A stretch of 64,000 nucleotides of DNA, from contig CP146203.1 of assembly GCA_039995105.1 (NCBI GenBank), positions 2,666,001 through 2,730,000 of the forward strand, in the 5' to 3' direction. Shown here piece after piece: positions 24,588 through 33,188 of the stretch. Position numbers and translations under genes: made by a program. The notes below the pieces were generated by a model. The model had not been told where the DNA came from. It did no database searches and saw nothing but the letters and a program-made list of their open reading frames with translations. Positions within the stretch are counted from its first letter, which is position 1, and each line of letters begins with the position of its first letter. This DNA comes from Jonesiaceae bacterium BS-20 (GTDB taxonomy: Bacteria > Actinomycetota > Actinomycetes > Actinomycetales > Cellulomonadaceae).

Positions 24588-25818
24588 GCTTAATCGGGCG
24601 CTTTTGGCGTCCGGGCTGCTACTAATTGGTCTGAACTTAAGAATAGGCGTCGCTTCGGTTGGCCCCGTGCTGTCCCAAATTCAGGCGGACACGGGACTCT
24701 CGGAGACTGCGGTTGGACTGCTCACCACCATTCCGGTGTTCGCGTTTGGGGCCTTCGCGTTCCTGACACCGCCGCTTATCCGCCGCTTTGGCATGCACAA
24801 ACTCTTAGGGCTGACCATGATTGTGCTTGCCGCGGGCATTGCCTTGCGGCTTGCCCCGGCCATGCCCGCCTTGTTTGTGGGCACCATTATTGTGGGTGCC
24901 GCAATCGCGATTGGGAACGTGGTCATGCCGGCCGCGATCAAGTCGGACTTTGCCCACCGGGCTGGCCTGATGATGGGCCTGTATTCGACCGCCTTGTTTG
25001 TGGGGGCAGCCATCGCCTCCGGGCTCACGGTGCCCCTGCTGCCCGTGCTGGGTAACTCGTGGCGGGCCGCGCTAGCTATCTGGGCGCTCCCCGCGCTCCT
25101 GGCGTGCGTGCTGTGGTTGCCCCAGGTTTTCCGTACCAACTCCCCTAAGACTTCTAAGATTTCCGATGCCCCAGCAGCTCCCTCTCCTTCCTCACCTTCC
25201 CGGCAACCCTCGTACTTGCGGGCAATGTTTCAGGACCGGGTTGCGCTTGCGGTCACCGCATTCATGGGAATCCAGAGCACCAGTTACTACATCGCATTGA
25301 CGTGGGTGCCCACCATGCTGCAAGACGCCGGCATGGATGCGACTAGAGCCGGGTGGATGCTGTCATTTTCCGCCTTCCCCGGCATTGCCGGCGCGCTCCT
25401 GACCCCTCCGCTGGCCAAGAGATTTAAGTCCCCCTGGGTTCCTGTTCTCGCTTCCATTGCCCTACCGGTTATGGCGTATCTGGGCTTGGCCCTGGCGCCC
25501 GTGTCAAAGCCCTACCTGTGGATGACGCTGCTAGGGCTGGGTCAGGGTGTGGCCATCAGTTTGGCGCTCAGTTACATTGTGTGGCGCTCGGCCAACGCTG
25601 CCATGACCGGCCAACTGTCCACCATGGCTCAGGGCACCGGCTATCTGTTTGCTGGTCTTGGACCCATTGGCATTGGGGCCCTGTACGCGGCAACCGGTGG
25701 ATGGACCGTGCCATTCCTGGCGCTGGGCGCGCTCCTTGTCCTCCAACTACTCATGGGACTGGTTGCATGCCAAGATCGTTACGTTCTGGAAGGTTCCACA
25801 CAGACCGCCACTGTTTAG
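24580..25818 (+). CDS. MFS transporter, CynX/NimT family
   Basis: The 412-residue protein has about twelve membrane helices. The opening GLNLRIGVASVGPVLSQIQ is characteristic of the CynX/NimT/YycB branch of the major facilitator superfamily, whose members include cyanate and 2-nitroimidazole transporters. A Ser/Pro-rich cytoplasmic loop near residues 190-208 separates the two six-helix halves. I chose ATG 24580 (AAGGA six bases upstream), which overlaps the sirtuin stop by eight bases, so the two genes are probably one operon. The transported compound is not identifiable. Confidence 0.88.
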   Translation: MHKLNRALLASGLLLIGLNLRIGVASVGPVLSQIQADTGLSETAVGLLTTIPVFAFGAFAFLTPPLIRRFGMHKLLGLTMIVLAAGIALRLAPAMPALFVGTIIVGAAIAIGNVVMPAAIKSDFAHRAGLMMGLYSTALFVGAAIASGLTVPLLPVLGNSWRAALAIWALPALLACVLWLPQVFRTNSPKTSKISDAPAAPSPSSPSRQPSYLRAMFQDRVALAVTAFMGIQSTSYYIALTWVPTMLQDAGMDATRAGWMLSFSAFPGIAGALLTPPLAKRFKSPWVPVLASIALPVMAYLGLALAPVSKPYLWMTLLGLGQGVAISLALSYIVWRSANAAMTGQLSTMAQGTGYLFAGLGPIGIGALYAATGGWTVPFLALGALLVLQLLMGLVACQDRYVLEGSTQTATV

Positions 25819-25847
25819 TGGGGTGCGCTGCAGCCACGCTTCCCTAG

Positions 25848-26750
25848 CTAGAACTCCGTAATAACCAACTTCTTCATGACCATGAGTTTGTCAAACGCTC
25901 CGGGCCGTTCCATAAGTGTATTGATGTTGGTGGGCACTATCTGCCAACTGACCCCAAACTTGTCTTTACACCAGCCGCACTGCTCCGCTTCTGGGACCGC
26001 AGACAGCACCGCCCAAAGGCGATCAATCTCCGTTTGATCAGGGCAATTCACCATGAGGGATACCCCTTCGGTGAAGGTGTAGTCCTGCTCCGCACCGGAG
26101 TCCATCACGGAGAACATTTGTCCGCGTAGTTCAAAGTCTCCATACATGACCGAGTTACTGGTGGCCGGGCCGGTTTGGTCCGGGTAGGTCATGAGTGACA
26201 GGCTCATAGGGTCGCCCAAATACTGGGAGTAATACTCGGCAGCCTCCTTGGCTTTGTTCTGCGCGGCTCCCCCAAATAAGAGGCTCGGAATAAACTTGGG
26301 GGCTGAGACCTGCTCATCTCCCACCTGCAGCCCATCAAGTTCAATGAGCTGCCACGTCATCCCAAATTTGTCCTGCACCCAACCGTACAAAGTGCTAAAC
26401 GGGTACTGAGTCAACGGCATGAGCGCCTGACCGTCCACGCTGAGCGCTTCCCACAGGCGAGTCTGTTCTTCGCGCGAGTTCTCTGCCCGAGGATCAAACG
26501 TTACGGTGATTGAAATGGCCGGGTTAATGGCAAACTCCGGTCCGGCGTTGATGATCATGACTTCGAATCCGCCCAGGTCTACCTCAACCACCAGCGGTTT
26601 GCCGGCCAAGGGGCGTTGGAACTCTAATAGCCCCTCGTTGGGATAGGTGCTGGTTACCCGCGACGAGGCGCCGGGAAAGGTTCTTGCATAGAACTCCCCC
26701 ATCTGCGTGGCGTTACCGTTTGCCCAAAGGTTTGGCACAATATTTTGCAT
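25848..26750 (-). CDS. Double-domain VOC/PhnB-like protein
   Basis: The 300-residue protein contains two successive PhnB-like (3-dmu-9_3-mt type) domains of the vicinal-oxygen-chelate fold. The first is about residues 1-125 (FYARTFPGA to DKFGMTWQLI) and the second about 150-285 (YYSQYLGDP to DKFGVSWQIV). The DKFGxxWQ ending appears in both, which shows an internal duplication. Such proteins are usually annotated as glyoxalase-like without known substrate. It is a single gene convergent with the MFS transporter, 29 bases apart. The fold assignment is firm but the function is open. Confidence 0.85.
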   Translation of the reverse strand: MQNIVPNLWANGNATQMGEFYARTFPGASSRVTSTYPNEGLLEFQRPLAGKPLVVEVDLGGFEVMIINAGPEFAINPAISITVTFDPRAENSREEQTRLWEALSVDGQALMPLTQYPFSTLYGWVQDKFGMTWQLIELDGLQVGDEQVSAPKFIPSLLFGGAAQNKAKEAAEYYSQYLGDPMSLSLMTYPDQTGPATSNSVMYGDFELRGQMFSVMDSGAEQDYTFTEGVSLMVNCPDQTEIDRLWAVLSAVPEAEQCGWCKDKFGVSWQIVPTNINTLMERPGAFDKLMVMKKLVITEF

Positions 26751-27011
26751 GATGGTCTCCTCAACTTAGGTGAGGCTGGTACCCCATGCAGGCACAGTTA
26801 ACCCCACAATTCCAGTATCAACCACATGCCCCCACCGCGCACCGATCCCGGACTAGAAACTTGGCGGCGGGCGTCCTCCACCCAAATTCCCGCAAACTAT
26901 GGCAGTATCTCTCATACCCAGCGCAGGGTACTTAACAAGTCATGCTCATACGGCCATTCTCGGCGTAGGTACGGGCTTTCACAGTGAGCATCGTGATGAT
27001 TGGAGCTCGTT

Positions 27012-28478
27012 TTGTCCCAAAGTCCCCAAGTTTCCAACCCCAAAACCACATCCTCTAACAAGGCGGTGTGGATTGCTTTAATCACGGCGATCATCTTAGT
27101 GATTGCCGGAACCACCATCTTTGCGCTACGTGACCTGTCCGCCCAGCGCGCGGAACAGCCGGGCACACAAACCGCCACTGAGCCTGTTGCCCAAGATCCC
27201 CCCAAAGAAATGGACACCGCCACCTCCTCCCCTACCCCGGAGCCCATCCCACTAGATCCTGGGGTAGTGCGCGGGTGGGGCAATAACACCTTGGGAGAGC
27301 TGGGGGACGGCACCTCATCTAAGCGTGGTGGTGTGGTCGCGGCTGAGGGATTGACCAATGTGCACAGTGTTTTTCCAATAGCCAGGTCCACCTTCGCAGT
27401 CCTAACGGACGGGACCGTGTACGGGTGGGGGTTTAACGAGCGCGGTGAGTTGGGAGACGGAACCACGGAAGGCAGAACCCTACCCGCCCCCATCGAAGGC
27501 CTTGAGGATGTAGTTTCTATCCACGGCGCGTGGCAGTCCATTCTTGCCCTCCACCAAGATGGCACCATCTCCGCGTGGGGTTACAACCAAAACGGCGAAC
27601 TGGGCAATGGCACAACTGACCCAAACCCACAGCCGGCCAAAGTTCCCGGTGTCAAAGACGTTAAGCTCCTTGAGGTCACCGGCCACGGAGCAGTCCTTGC
27701 GGTCCTGACGGACGGCACCGTTATGGCGTGGGGATCAAACATCACCGGTCAGCTCGGGGACGGCATGACCAGCGATATTCACACACCGGCCCCCATCCAA
27801 CACCTCAAGAGTGTCCAAGCCATTTATTCAAGCGGCAGTGCAGTCTACGCGGTCTTAATGAATGGCACGGTCATGTCCTGGGGCGATGCTTCCGACGGAG
27901 CGTTGGGAGATCGAGATAGCGACTTTGGGTACTACCCAGCCACAATCAGCGGTCTCGAAGACGTGTCCAAAGTGGTGGCAGCACAAAATGCTGCGTTCGC
28001 TATTCTGCAAGATGGCACCGTCATGGCTTGGGGATCAAACAAGGGCGGCCGCCTTGGTACGGGCACGGATATTGCGCACAGTGACAAACCCGTTGCTGTC
28101 AAGAGTGTTGCAGGCGCAGTGGACCTATACCTTACGGACAAGGCCAATACCGTATTTGTCCTGCTCGAAGATGGCACCCTCATAGCCTGGGGTGCCAATA
28201 ACAATGGGCAGTTGGGTGACGGTTCAACAACGAATCGGTCCACCCCTGAGGCTATCGCCGGCGTGAGCGGCGTCAAGGAGCTTTGGCCAATCTCCCGGGC
28301 TACCTTCGCACTCCTTGAGGACGGCACCATGATGGTGTGGGGTGACAAGAGGGACGGCAAGATTGGCAAAGCCGCCACGGGCGATCCGTCGCTTCCCGTG
28401 CCCTTTGGCGATGTTGAGAATGGAGAGGCTCTCTTTGGTTCGTTGAAGACGGCATTTGTGGTCCTCACCGAGGGGTGA
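27012..28478 (+). CDS. Membrane-anchored RCC1-repeat propeller protein
   Basis: The 488-residue protein has a short cytoplasmic N-terminus, one membrane helix (about residues 20-39), a Pro/Thr/Glu linker, and then eight repeats of the RCC1 type. Each repeat contains a motif like WGxNxxGELGDGT followed by a VLTDGTVxxWG strand. RCC1 repeats fold as a seven-bladed beta-propeller used for protein binding. With the anchor it should face the outside of the cell. I chose TTG 27012 (GGAG six bases upstream); an in-frame TTG at 27000 has none. It stands alone, divergent from the VOC gene. No binding partner can be read from context. Confidence 0.88.
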   Translation: MSQSPQVSNPKTTSSNKAVWIALITAIILVIAGTTIFALRDLSAQRAEQPGTQTATEPVAQDPPKEMDTATSSPTPEPIPLDPGVVRGWGNNTLGELGDGTSSKRGGVVAAEGLTNVHSVFPIARSTFAVLTDGTVYGWGFNERGELGDGTTEGRTLPAPIEGLEDVVSIHGAWQSILALHQDGTISAWGYNQNGELGNGTTDPNPQPAKVPGVKDVKLLEVTGHGAVLAVLTDGTVMAWGSNITGQLGDGMTSDIHTPAPIQHLKSVQAIYSSGSAVYAVLMNGTVMSWGDASDGALGDRDSDFGYYPATISGLEDVSKVVAAQNAAFAILQDGTVMAWGSNKGGRLGTGTDIAHSDKPVAVKSVAGAVDLYLTDKANTVFVLLEDGTLIAWGANNNGQLGDGSTTNRSTPEAIAGVSGVKELWPISRATFALLEDGTMMVWGDKRDGKIGKAATGDPSLPVPFGDVENGEALFGSLKTAFVVLTEG

Positions 28479-28612
28479 CGGCGTCTATCCTGTCTCCCCC
28501 TGCCAATCCTGCAACCCAAACGACGGATCATGGGTTTTTGTCAGGGGGCCCGGGGCCTTTGGGGTGAACTTGGTCCAGTAGTTATTTCACCCGCGTATAA
28601 AGAGGCTTACCC

Positions 28613-29284
28613 ATGTCCCAAACCACCAAACCCCGCCCGGACCAGACTGCCGGCAACGTCCAAACAGTCGGTCCCGTACGAGGGGTCAAAAGCATGTGGG
28701 CTTCGTTTGCGACAAAGCGCCCAGAACTAGCCCAGTTTGCCATCTTCACCGGGCTCTCCATTGCCATGACGGTTCTGCAATTGGTTCTCATGCCGGCTGC
28801 TAAATGGGGCTTTGGGGCCACCAGCCTAGTGGATACCGACTTCCAGTGGCTCAGTGCTGGAACCGGCAGCGACGGCCAAGACTTCTTTGTCTTCGACTAC
28901 GGTGCGGGTTCCATCGCTGCTGGTGGGGGAGGCGGGTTGGCTTACTTCCTGGCCATTCAGGTCACCATTGCGGTTGCCCAAATCATCAATTTCTTCCTGC
29001 AACGCAACGTCACGTTCAAGTCCAAGACCAACCTGTGGCGTGCCGGTGCCTGGTATGCGGCAGCCTACGTGGTCATCACCTTCGCCGCTGCTGGTCTGCA
29101 GGGCCTGTATAAGCGTCCTGTCTATGACCTGTTCATGAATACCTGGGGCATGGGTGTCTCCGGCGAGGCTCTGGCAGACATGACCACCATGATGATCAAT
29201 GCCATCTTGTCTTTCTTTGTCTTCTACCCGGTCTTAAAGATCATCTTCCGCAATGAAAAGCCTGCGGGGACGGTCGCCGCGTAG
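28613..29284 (+). CDS. GtrA-like membrane protein
   Basis: The 223-residue protein has four membrane helices, and the signature NFFLQRNVTFKSK between helices matches the NFxxxRxxTF motif of GtrA-family proteins. GtrA proteins are proposed to flip undecaprenyl-linked sugars or otherwise serve cell-wall glycan assembly. A cytoplasmic N-terminus of about 40 polar residues precedes helix 1. A longer loop between helices 1 and 2 (residues 75-100, Gly/Asp-rich) is larger than in typical members of 130-150 residues. GAGG seven bases upstream supports ATG 28613. No glycosyltransferase gene is adjacent. Confidence 0.75.
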   Translation: MSQTTKPRPDQTAGNVQTVGPVRGVKSMWASFATKRPELAQFAIFTGLSIAMTVLQLVLMPAAKWGFGATSLVDTDFQWLSAGTGSDGQDFFVFDYGAGSIAAGGGGGLAYFLAIQVTIAVAQIINFFLQRNVTFKSKTNLWRAGAWYAAAYVVITFAAAGLQGLYKRPVYDLFMNTWGMGVSGEALADMTTMMINAILSFFVFYPVLKIIFRNEKPAGTVAA

Positions 29285-29333
29285 ATCCCTACCAGCCTTC
29301 GCTGTGACTGTACCGGCGATATTGTTGTTGCAG

Positions 29334-29348
29334 TAGGATTGAATCCTA
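29334..29348. promoter_or_regulatory. Palindrome upstream of ParD antitoxin
   Basis: TAGGATT-G-AATCCTA is a perfect 7-bp inverted repeat, 19 bases before the antitoxin start. ParD-type antitoxins repress their own promoters by binding such sites. Confidence 0.5.
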
Positions 29349-29367
29349 TCGGAAGTGAGCCTCCAAG

Positions 29368-29651
29368 ATGCGTACAACAAAGCAACTGAGCATTACCCTC
29401 CCAACAACATGGCAGAGGCGTTGAAAGAGCGTGTTGCTTCCGGTGCCTACGCCAGTGAGAGCGAAGTTATCCGTGAGGGCTTGCGAGCACTATTTACACA
29501 AGAAGAGGCTGTTGAGCAATGGCTACGCACCGAGGTGGTCGCTTCGGTTGAGGCTATGCGAGCCAATCCGTCACGGGCAATCAGTTCCAAAGATATGAGG
29601 ACGTACCTCGCGAGCCTGAGAGCCAAATATGATGCTGAGAATGACTTGTGA
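29368..29651 (+). pseudogene. ParD-like antitoxin, frameshifted and orphan
   Basis: From ATG 29368 the first residues read MRTTKQLSITLP, the normal ribbon strand of a ParD/CopG-type antitoxin. The rest continues in a different frame: NNMAEALKERVASGAYASES, then EVIREGLRALF. One base is missing in the CCC run at 29400-29402; a fourth C would restore a 94-residue protein. As written, the only continuous frame starts at a GTG (29355) and carries an unrelated N-terminus. No ParE-type toxin follows, because the next gene is on the opposite strand 32 bases away. It looks like a relic of a toxin-antitoxin pair, or an error in the sequence. Confidence 0.8.
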
Positions 29652-29683
29652 AGTATTAGGTCACCTACTCACTGTTTAAGCAA

Positions 29684-30373
29684 CTACCAGCCTCGTTCGC
29701 GCCACTGTGGCAAGGAAGGACGTTCCGCCCCCAATGTGGTTCCCACCCCGTGACCCGGCAGAACCGCTGATCCATCCGGGTAGATTGCAAAGAGACGTTC
29801 CTCAACGTCGTTGAGCAAGGAAGCAAACCGCTCAGGATCGTTGTTGGTATTTCCAACACCACCAGGAAACAGCGAGTCACCGCTAAAGATGATGGTTGGC
29901 ACCGTTTCATCTGATGGTTCTTTAGCTGTTGGTTCCAAGACATAGGCGATTGAGCCCGGAGTGTGTCCGCGCAGATGAACAATTTTGAGGCGCATTCCGT
30001 CCACCTCTAACTTATCGCCGTGGTCTAACAACCGGTCCGTGACTACCCCGGTTTGGGACTCAATCGCTGTGGCCTCTTCTCGGCCGGCAGCAGTGGGGGC
30101 ACCCGTCTTTTCTGCCACTGCGGCGAGCGCACGCACGTGATCCCAGTGACTGTGGGTCGTGGCTATGAATACGACCTTTTGGGGAGCCTCGGAATCACTT
30201 GCAGCCGACTGCACTAACTCATCAATCGCCACGGGGTCATCTGCCGCGTCAATCAAGATCTGAGCCCCGGTCCGTTTGGACGTCAACAGATAAACATTGT
30301 TGGCCATGTCAGAAACAACAAGCTGGCGGATTACAAGATCGGGCAGATCAAAGAGGAGATCAGATTCAGTCAT
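29684..30373 (-). CDS. MBL-fold metallo-hydrolase (glyoxalase II-like)
   Basis: The 229-residue protein has the complete metal-binding set of the metallo-beta-lactamase fold: THSHWDH (His 74, His 76, Asp 78, His 79), HLRGHTPGS (His 137), FSGDSLFPGG (Asp 166) and LPGHG (His 208). The layout is that of glyoxalase II-like thioester hydrolases. A cytoplasmic hydrolase is expected, but the substrate is unknown. It stands alone on the minus strand and is convergent with the antitoxin relic. Confidence 0.9.
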   Translation of the reverse strand: MTESDLLFDLPDLVIRQLVVSDMANNVYLLTSKRTGAQILIDAADDPVAIDELVQSAASDSEAPQKVVFIATTHSHWDHVRALAAVAEKTGAPTAAGREEATAIESQTGVVTDRLLDHGDKLEVDGMRLKIVHLRGHTPGSIAYVLEPTAKEPSDETVPTIIFSGDSLFPGGVGNTNNDPERFASLLNDVEERLFAIYPDGSAVLPGHGVGTTLGAERPSLPQWRERGW

Positions 30374-30529
30374 GGTTGTAGGCTAGCCTGCATAACACCC
30401 AAACTGTAGCGCCATCGAGTTCGCCCACCGCCACGCAGGTTTCCCCCGGCAAAAATTCCTCTAGCTCCCAACCGATACCGCCAATCACAGCCCGATCGAG
30501 GAGCACTTTCTTGAGTAAATGAGGAAGGC

Positions 30530-30563
30530 CCGGAATCATGCGTTGTTAACCGCATGATTCCGG
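30530..30563 (-). terminator. Stem-loop downstream of tRNA-Ser
   Basis: Arms 30530-30542 and 30551-30563 form a perfect 13-bp stem with an 8-base loop, 9 bases beyond the encoded CCA of the tRNA. It lacks a strong T-tract but is well placed to end the tRNA transcript. Confidence 0.65.
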
Positions 30564-30571
30564 ACCAGATT

Positions 30572-30659
30572 TGGCGGTAGCGGTGGGATTTGAACCCACG
30601 GTGGCTTGCACCACACAGCATTTCGAGTGCTGCACCTTCGGCCGCTCGGACACGCTACC
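30572..30659 (-). tRNA. tRNA-Ser (anticodon CGA)
   Basis: The minus strand reads as a class II tRNA. The acceptor stem GGTAGCG (from 30659) pairs with CGCTACC (30576-30582), then come the discriminator G and an encoded CCA (30572-30574). The anticodon loop contains CGA, there is a long variable arm (TGTGGTGCAAGCCACCG region), and the T-loop is GTTCAAATC. CGA reads the serine codon UCG. Confidence 0.95.
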
Positions 30660-30766
30660 TCGCGGACAAGACTACCGGTTAACCCGCCCTAAATTCCAAT
30701 TGACCATCAATTCAGTGTGGTGGGGTGCGTCACCTCGGTCAGTTTCTAGGCCTAGTCTTGCTCGTT

Positions 30767-31243
30767 CTACCGGTGTGCTTTGAAAAAATCGGTCAGGAGC
30801 AAAGCGCACTCTTCTTGGCGCGCGCCGGAGATCACCTCGGTGAAATGGTTGACGGCAGGGTCACGTACCAGATCCCAAACGGAACCGGTCGCACCACCCT
30901 TGTCATCCCATGCTCCAATAACAATCCGTGGAATCCGGGCAAGCACAATCGCCCCAGCGCACATGATGCAGGGCTCCAAAGTCACCACGAGCGTGCAGTT
31001 ATTGAGGCGCCACTGACCTGTTTCTTCAGCCGCTTGACGGATGGCTAGGACCTCAGCATGTGCTGTGGGGTCCCCGGTTAGCTCGCGTTGATTGTGTCCA
31101 CGGCCAATAATTTGGCCGTGCTCGTTGAGGATCACGGCTCCAATAGGAACATCATCTGGAAGGCCTTCACCAACCTGCCCGTTGGCACGCAACGCCTTTT
31201 TGGCTTCGATGATGGCTTCTTGCATTGCGGGATCCCAGTTCAC
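30767..31243 (-). CDS. tadA: tRNA adenosine(34) deaminase
   Basis: The 158-residue protein has the zinc deaminase motif HAE (His 62, Glu 64 as proton shuttle) and PCIMC (Cys 92 and Cys 95 bind zinc), with the TadA-specific NNCTLVVTLEPC and CAGAIVLARI. It converts adenosine to inosine at the wobble position of tRNA-Arg(ACG), an essential step in decoding. GTG 31243 is the start, with no clear ribosome site. It lies beside tRNA-Ser, which is not its substrate. Actinobacteria often keep tadA near upp, as here. Confidence 0.95.
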   Translation of the reverse strand: MNWDPAMQEAIIEAKKALRANGQVGEGLPDDVPIGAVILNEHGQIIGRGHNQRELTGDPTAHAEVLAIRQAAEETGQWRLNNCTLVVTLEPCIMCAGAIVLARIPRIVIGAWDDKGGATGSVWDLVRDPAVNHFTEVISGARQEECALLLTDFFKAHR

Positions 31244-31384
31244 AGGTTCATTCTGTCAGAAAATCGGAGCCAGTCGGCATTGGCGTGAAGGTGCCGGGCA
31301 TCGGGCGCTCAGCCTCGTAAAAAATTGACACGGATCATGCCGATTTAATCTCAGTTTTGGCCGAGTTCCCGGTACGGTTAGGGT

Positions 31385-32023
31385 ATGCGCCTACATGTTG
31401 CCGATCACCCGTTGATTTCCCACAAGCTAGCCGTGCTGCGAAACAAGGAGACCTCCTCTCCTATCTTCCGCCAGCTCGTTGATGAGCTGGTTACCCTGCT
31501 CGCCTATGAGGCTACGCGGGAGGTCCGCACTGTTGAGCACCCAATTTCCACTCCGGTCATGCAAACCATGGGCACCAAGATTGCCAAGCCGGCGCCGCTT
31601 GTAGTCCCAATTCTACGTGCGGGGTTGGGCATGCTCGACGGTCTCATGCGTCTGATCCCAACCGCCGAGGTGGGCTTCCTTGGCATGGTTCGCAACGATG
31701 ACACCCTTGAGGTTGTTACCTACGCCAACCGGTTGCCTGAGGATCTCACCGGACGCCAGGTGTTCCTCTTGGACCCCATGCTGGCTACCGGCAACACCCT
31801 GATCGCTGCCATCGACTTTGTCCTTGAGCGCGGCGCAAGCGACGTCACCGTTGTCTGCCTGATTGCGGCCCCAGAGGGCCTCAAGGTTTTGGAAGAGTAC
31901 GTGGGCGACCGTGCACAGGTCAAGGTCGTTTTGGCGGCCGTGGATGAGCGTCTCAATGAGCAGTCCTACATTGTGCCGGGACTTGGCGATGCCGGTGATC
32001 GGCTTTACGGGATCGTTGACTGA
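31385..32023 (+). CDS. upp: Uracil phosphoribosyltransferase
   Basis: The 212-residue protein is a full-length Upp, which makes UMP from uracil and PRPP in pyrimidine salvage. The PRPP loop [10 protein letters not shown] is at 130-139, and the uracil-binding end ([12 protein letters not shown]) is intact. It is divergent from tadA and ends before a strong terminator. A TACGGT element ends eight bases before the ATG, so the transcript may be nearly leaderless; no ribosome site beyond AGGG is seen. Confidence 0.96.
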   Translation: MRLHVADHPLISHKLAVLRNKETSSPIFRQLVDELVTLLAYEATREVRTVEHPISTPVMQTMGTKIAKPAPLVVPILRAGLGMLDGLMRLIPTAEVGFLGMVRNDDTLEVVTYANRLPEDLTGRQVFLLDPMLATGNTLIAAIDFVLERGASDVTVVCLIAAPEGLKVLEEYVGDRAQVKVVLAAVDERLNEQSYIVPGLGDAGDRLYGIVD

Positions 32024-32076
32024 GCCGTTTTTATTGCGTCACATACTGAGACGCGAACAAATACTGAGATAGCGTG

Positions 32077-32109
32077 AAGGGCTAGAAACATTGGTTTCTA
32101 GCCCTTTTT
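32077..32109 (+). terminator. Intrinsic terminator of upp
   Basis: A 13-bp stem (32077-32089 with 32094-32106) and a 4-base loop end in a run of five T. Confidence 0.93.
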
Positions 32110-32160
32110 GCTGTTATTTAGGTAATATCTGGGCATTTTACGTTCGCTCATAGGTTGAGA

Positions 32161-32172
32161 ATATTCGAATAT
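32161..32172. promoter_or_regulatory. 12-bp palindrome upstream of Cys-rich leader
   Basis: ATATTCGAATAT is a perfect palindrome 39 bases before the leader peptide. A TTGAGT possible -35 element follows at 32183. It may be an operator, but the evidence is position and symmetry only. Confidence 0.35.
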
Positions 32173-32210
32173 CCCTTGGGCTTTGAGTAACAAGGTGTCA
32201 GTGTGGGATC

Positions 32211-32309
32211 ATGCGCAAACTGGAATTAACGAGCCCCGCCTTGATGGCGCGCTTTGTTATGCCCACCGATCGCATGGCCATGTGTATGTGTGCTTGTTGT
32301 AGTAACTGA
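32211..32309 (+). CDS. Cysteine-rich leader peptide (32 aa)
   Basis: A short frame from ATG 32211 encodes 32 residues. The last eight include four cysteines and end CMCACCSN. It sits 67 bases upstream of a winged-helix regulator, in the position of an attenuator leader. Cysteine-rich leader peptides in actinobacteria, shown experimentally in mycobacteria, control downstream genes according to cysteine supply when ribosomes stall at Cys codons. Here all four are TGT. A GGGA lies close before the ATG, so it may have a weak ribosome site. Alternatively the frame is chance; the clustering of cysteines at the end argues otherwise. Confidence 0.6.
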   Translation: MRKLELTSPALMARFVMPTDRMAMCMCACCSN

Positions 32310-32376
32310 CCTACTTCCTCAGTTCCCTAGCACACCCCGGTTCAAATGATGAACCACCAAATTCTTTGGAGTACAC

Positions 32377-33156
32377 ATGTCTACTCAAACCCAGTCACCT
32401 GCCAGTCCCGCCGCTCAAGAAGTTAGCAATCAAACCGGATTCTACTTGTGGGTTGGGGTTGATCCTGCCCGCACCCCTGCGGGGTCCGAGCCCGTTGGTT
32501 CCAGCCAGATCATTGAAATAGCGGAAGCGCTTGGGGAACTCGTACGAGAGCTCCTACCATCTGCGGAGACACACACCACGTTGTCACTTTCCGCCCTGGA
32601 TTCCGTTTTACAGCAGGGCGGAAAAGCCCCCTACATCGCTCCGGTCCAGTCCCGGCAGCCGGATTCGAATCTAGGGGCCGCCCAAGAACGTCTTGCTCAC
32701 GACCCCAACGCTCAGCGCGCACCCGGTCCGCGCAGCGCCCAAGAATCAGCGCAGCCCACCCGATCACATGAACCCCCTCAGCACCCCCAACCGAAGCCGC
32801 AATCTAGCCTGCCAAACTTCGATTTTGCATTGCGCCCACGGGTCACCATTGACTTACACACCCGCCAGGTCATTGCCGATGACGAAATGCAGCGACTCAC
32901 GTACAAGGAATTTGAGCTCCTCGCTCACCTAGTCACGGCCAATGGGGTCGTCGTTTCCCGTGAAGAACTCTTCGCCACGGTCTGGGCGGGTGAACCCTCC
33001 CAAGACTCACGGACGATCGATGTTCACGTGCGCCGACTGCGGGAAAAACTGGGGTTAGACAACCACATTGTGACCGTTCGGGGCCGCGGCTATAAATTTG
33101 CTGTGACCGATCAGATCGACGTAATTGGGGTCACCGCTCACCGAGAACTTTCTTAG
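32377..33156 (+). CDS. Winged-helix regulator without receiver domain
   Basis: The 259-residue protein ends in an OmpR/PhoB-type winged helix (about residues 150-250): RLTYKEFELLAHLV, the recognition region SRTIDVHVRRLREKLG and the wing VRGRGYKF. There is no phospho-acceptor receiver. The N-terminal 75 residues form a small domain of unknown type (FYLWVGVDPARTP, then a helix EIAEALGELVRELL). A Pro/Gln/Ser-rich linker of about 65 residues joins the two. It follows a Cys-rich leader peptide and precedes a phosphotransferase-like gene by 32 bases. A sulphur- or cysteine-responsive role is an inference from the leader only. Confidence 0.8.
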   Translation: MSTQTQSPASPAAQEVSNQTGFYLWVGVDPARTPAGSEPVGSSQIIEIAEALGELVRELLPSAETHTTLSLSALDSVLQQGGKAPYIAPVQSRQPDSNLGAAQERLAHDPNAQRAPGPRSAQESAQPTRSHEPPQHPQPKPQSSLPNFDFALRPRVTIDLHTRQVIADDEMQRLTYKEFELLAHLVTANGVVVSREELFATVWAGEPSQDSRTIDVHVRRLREKLGLDNHIVTVRGRGYKFAVTDQIDVIGVTAHRELS

Positions 33157-33188
33157 ACCTCAGCGTAGGCTCTGGTTAGGGAGGCATC

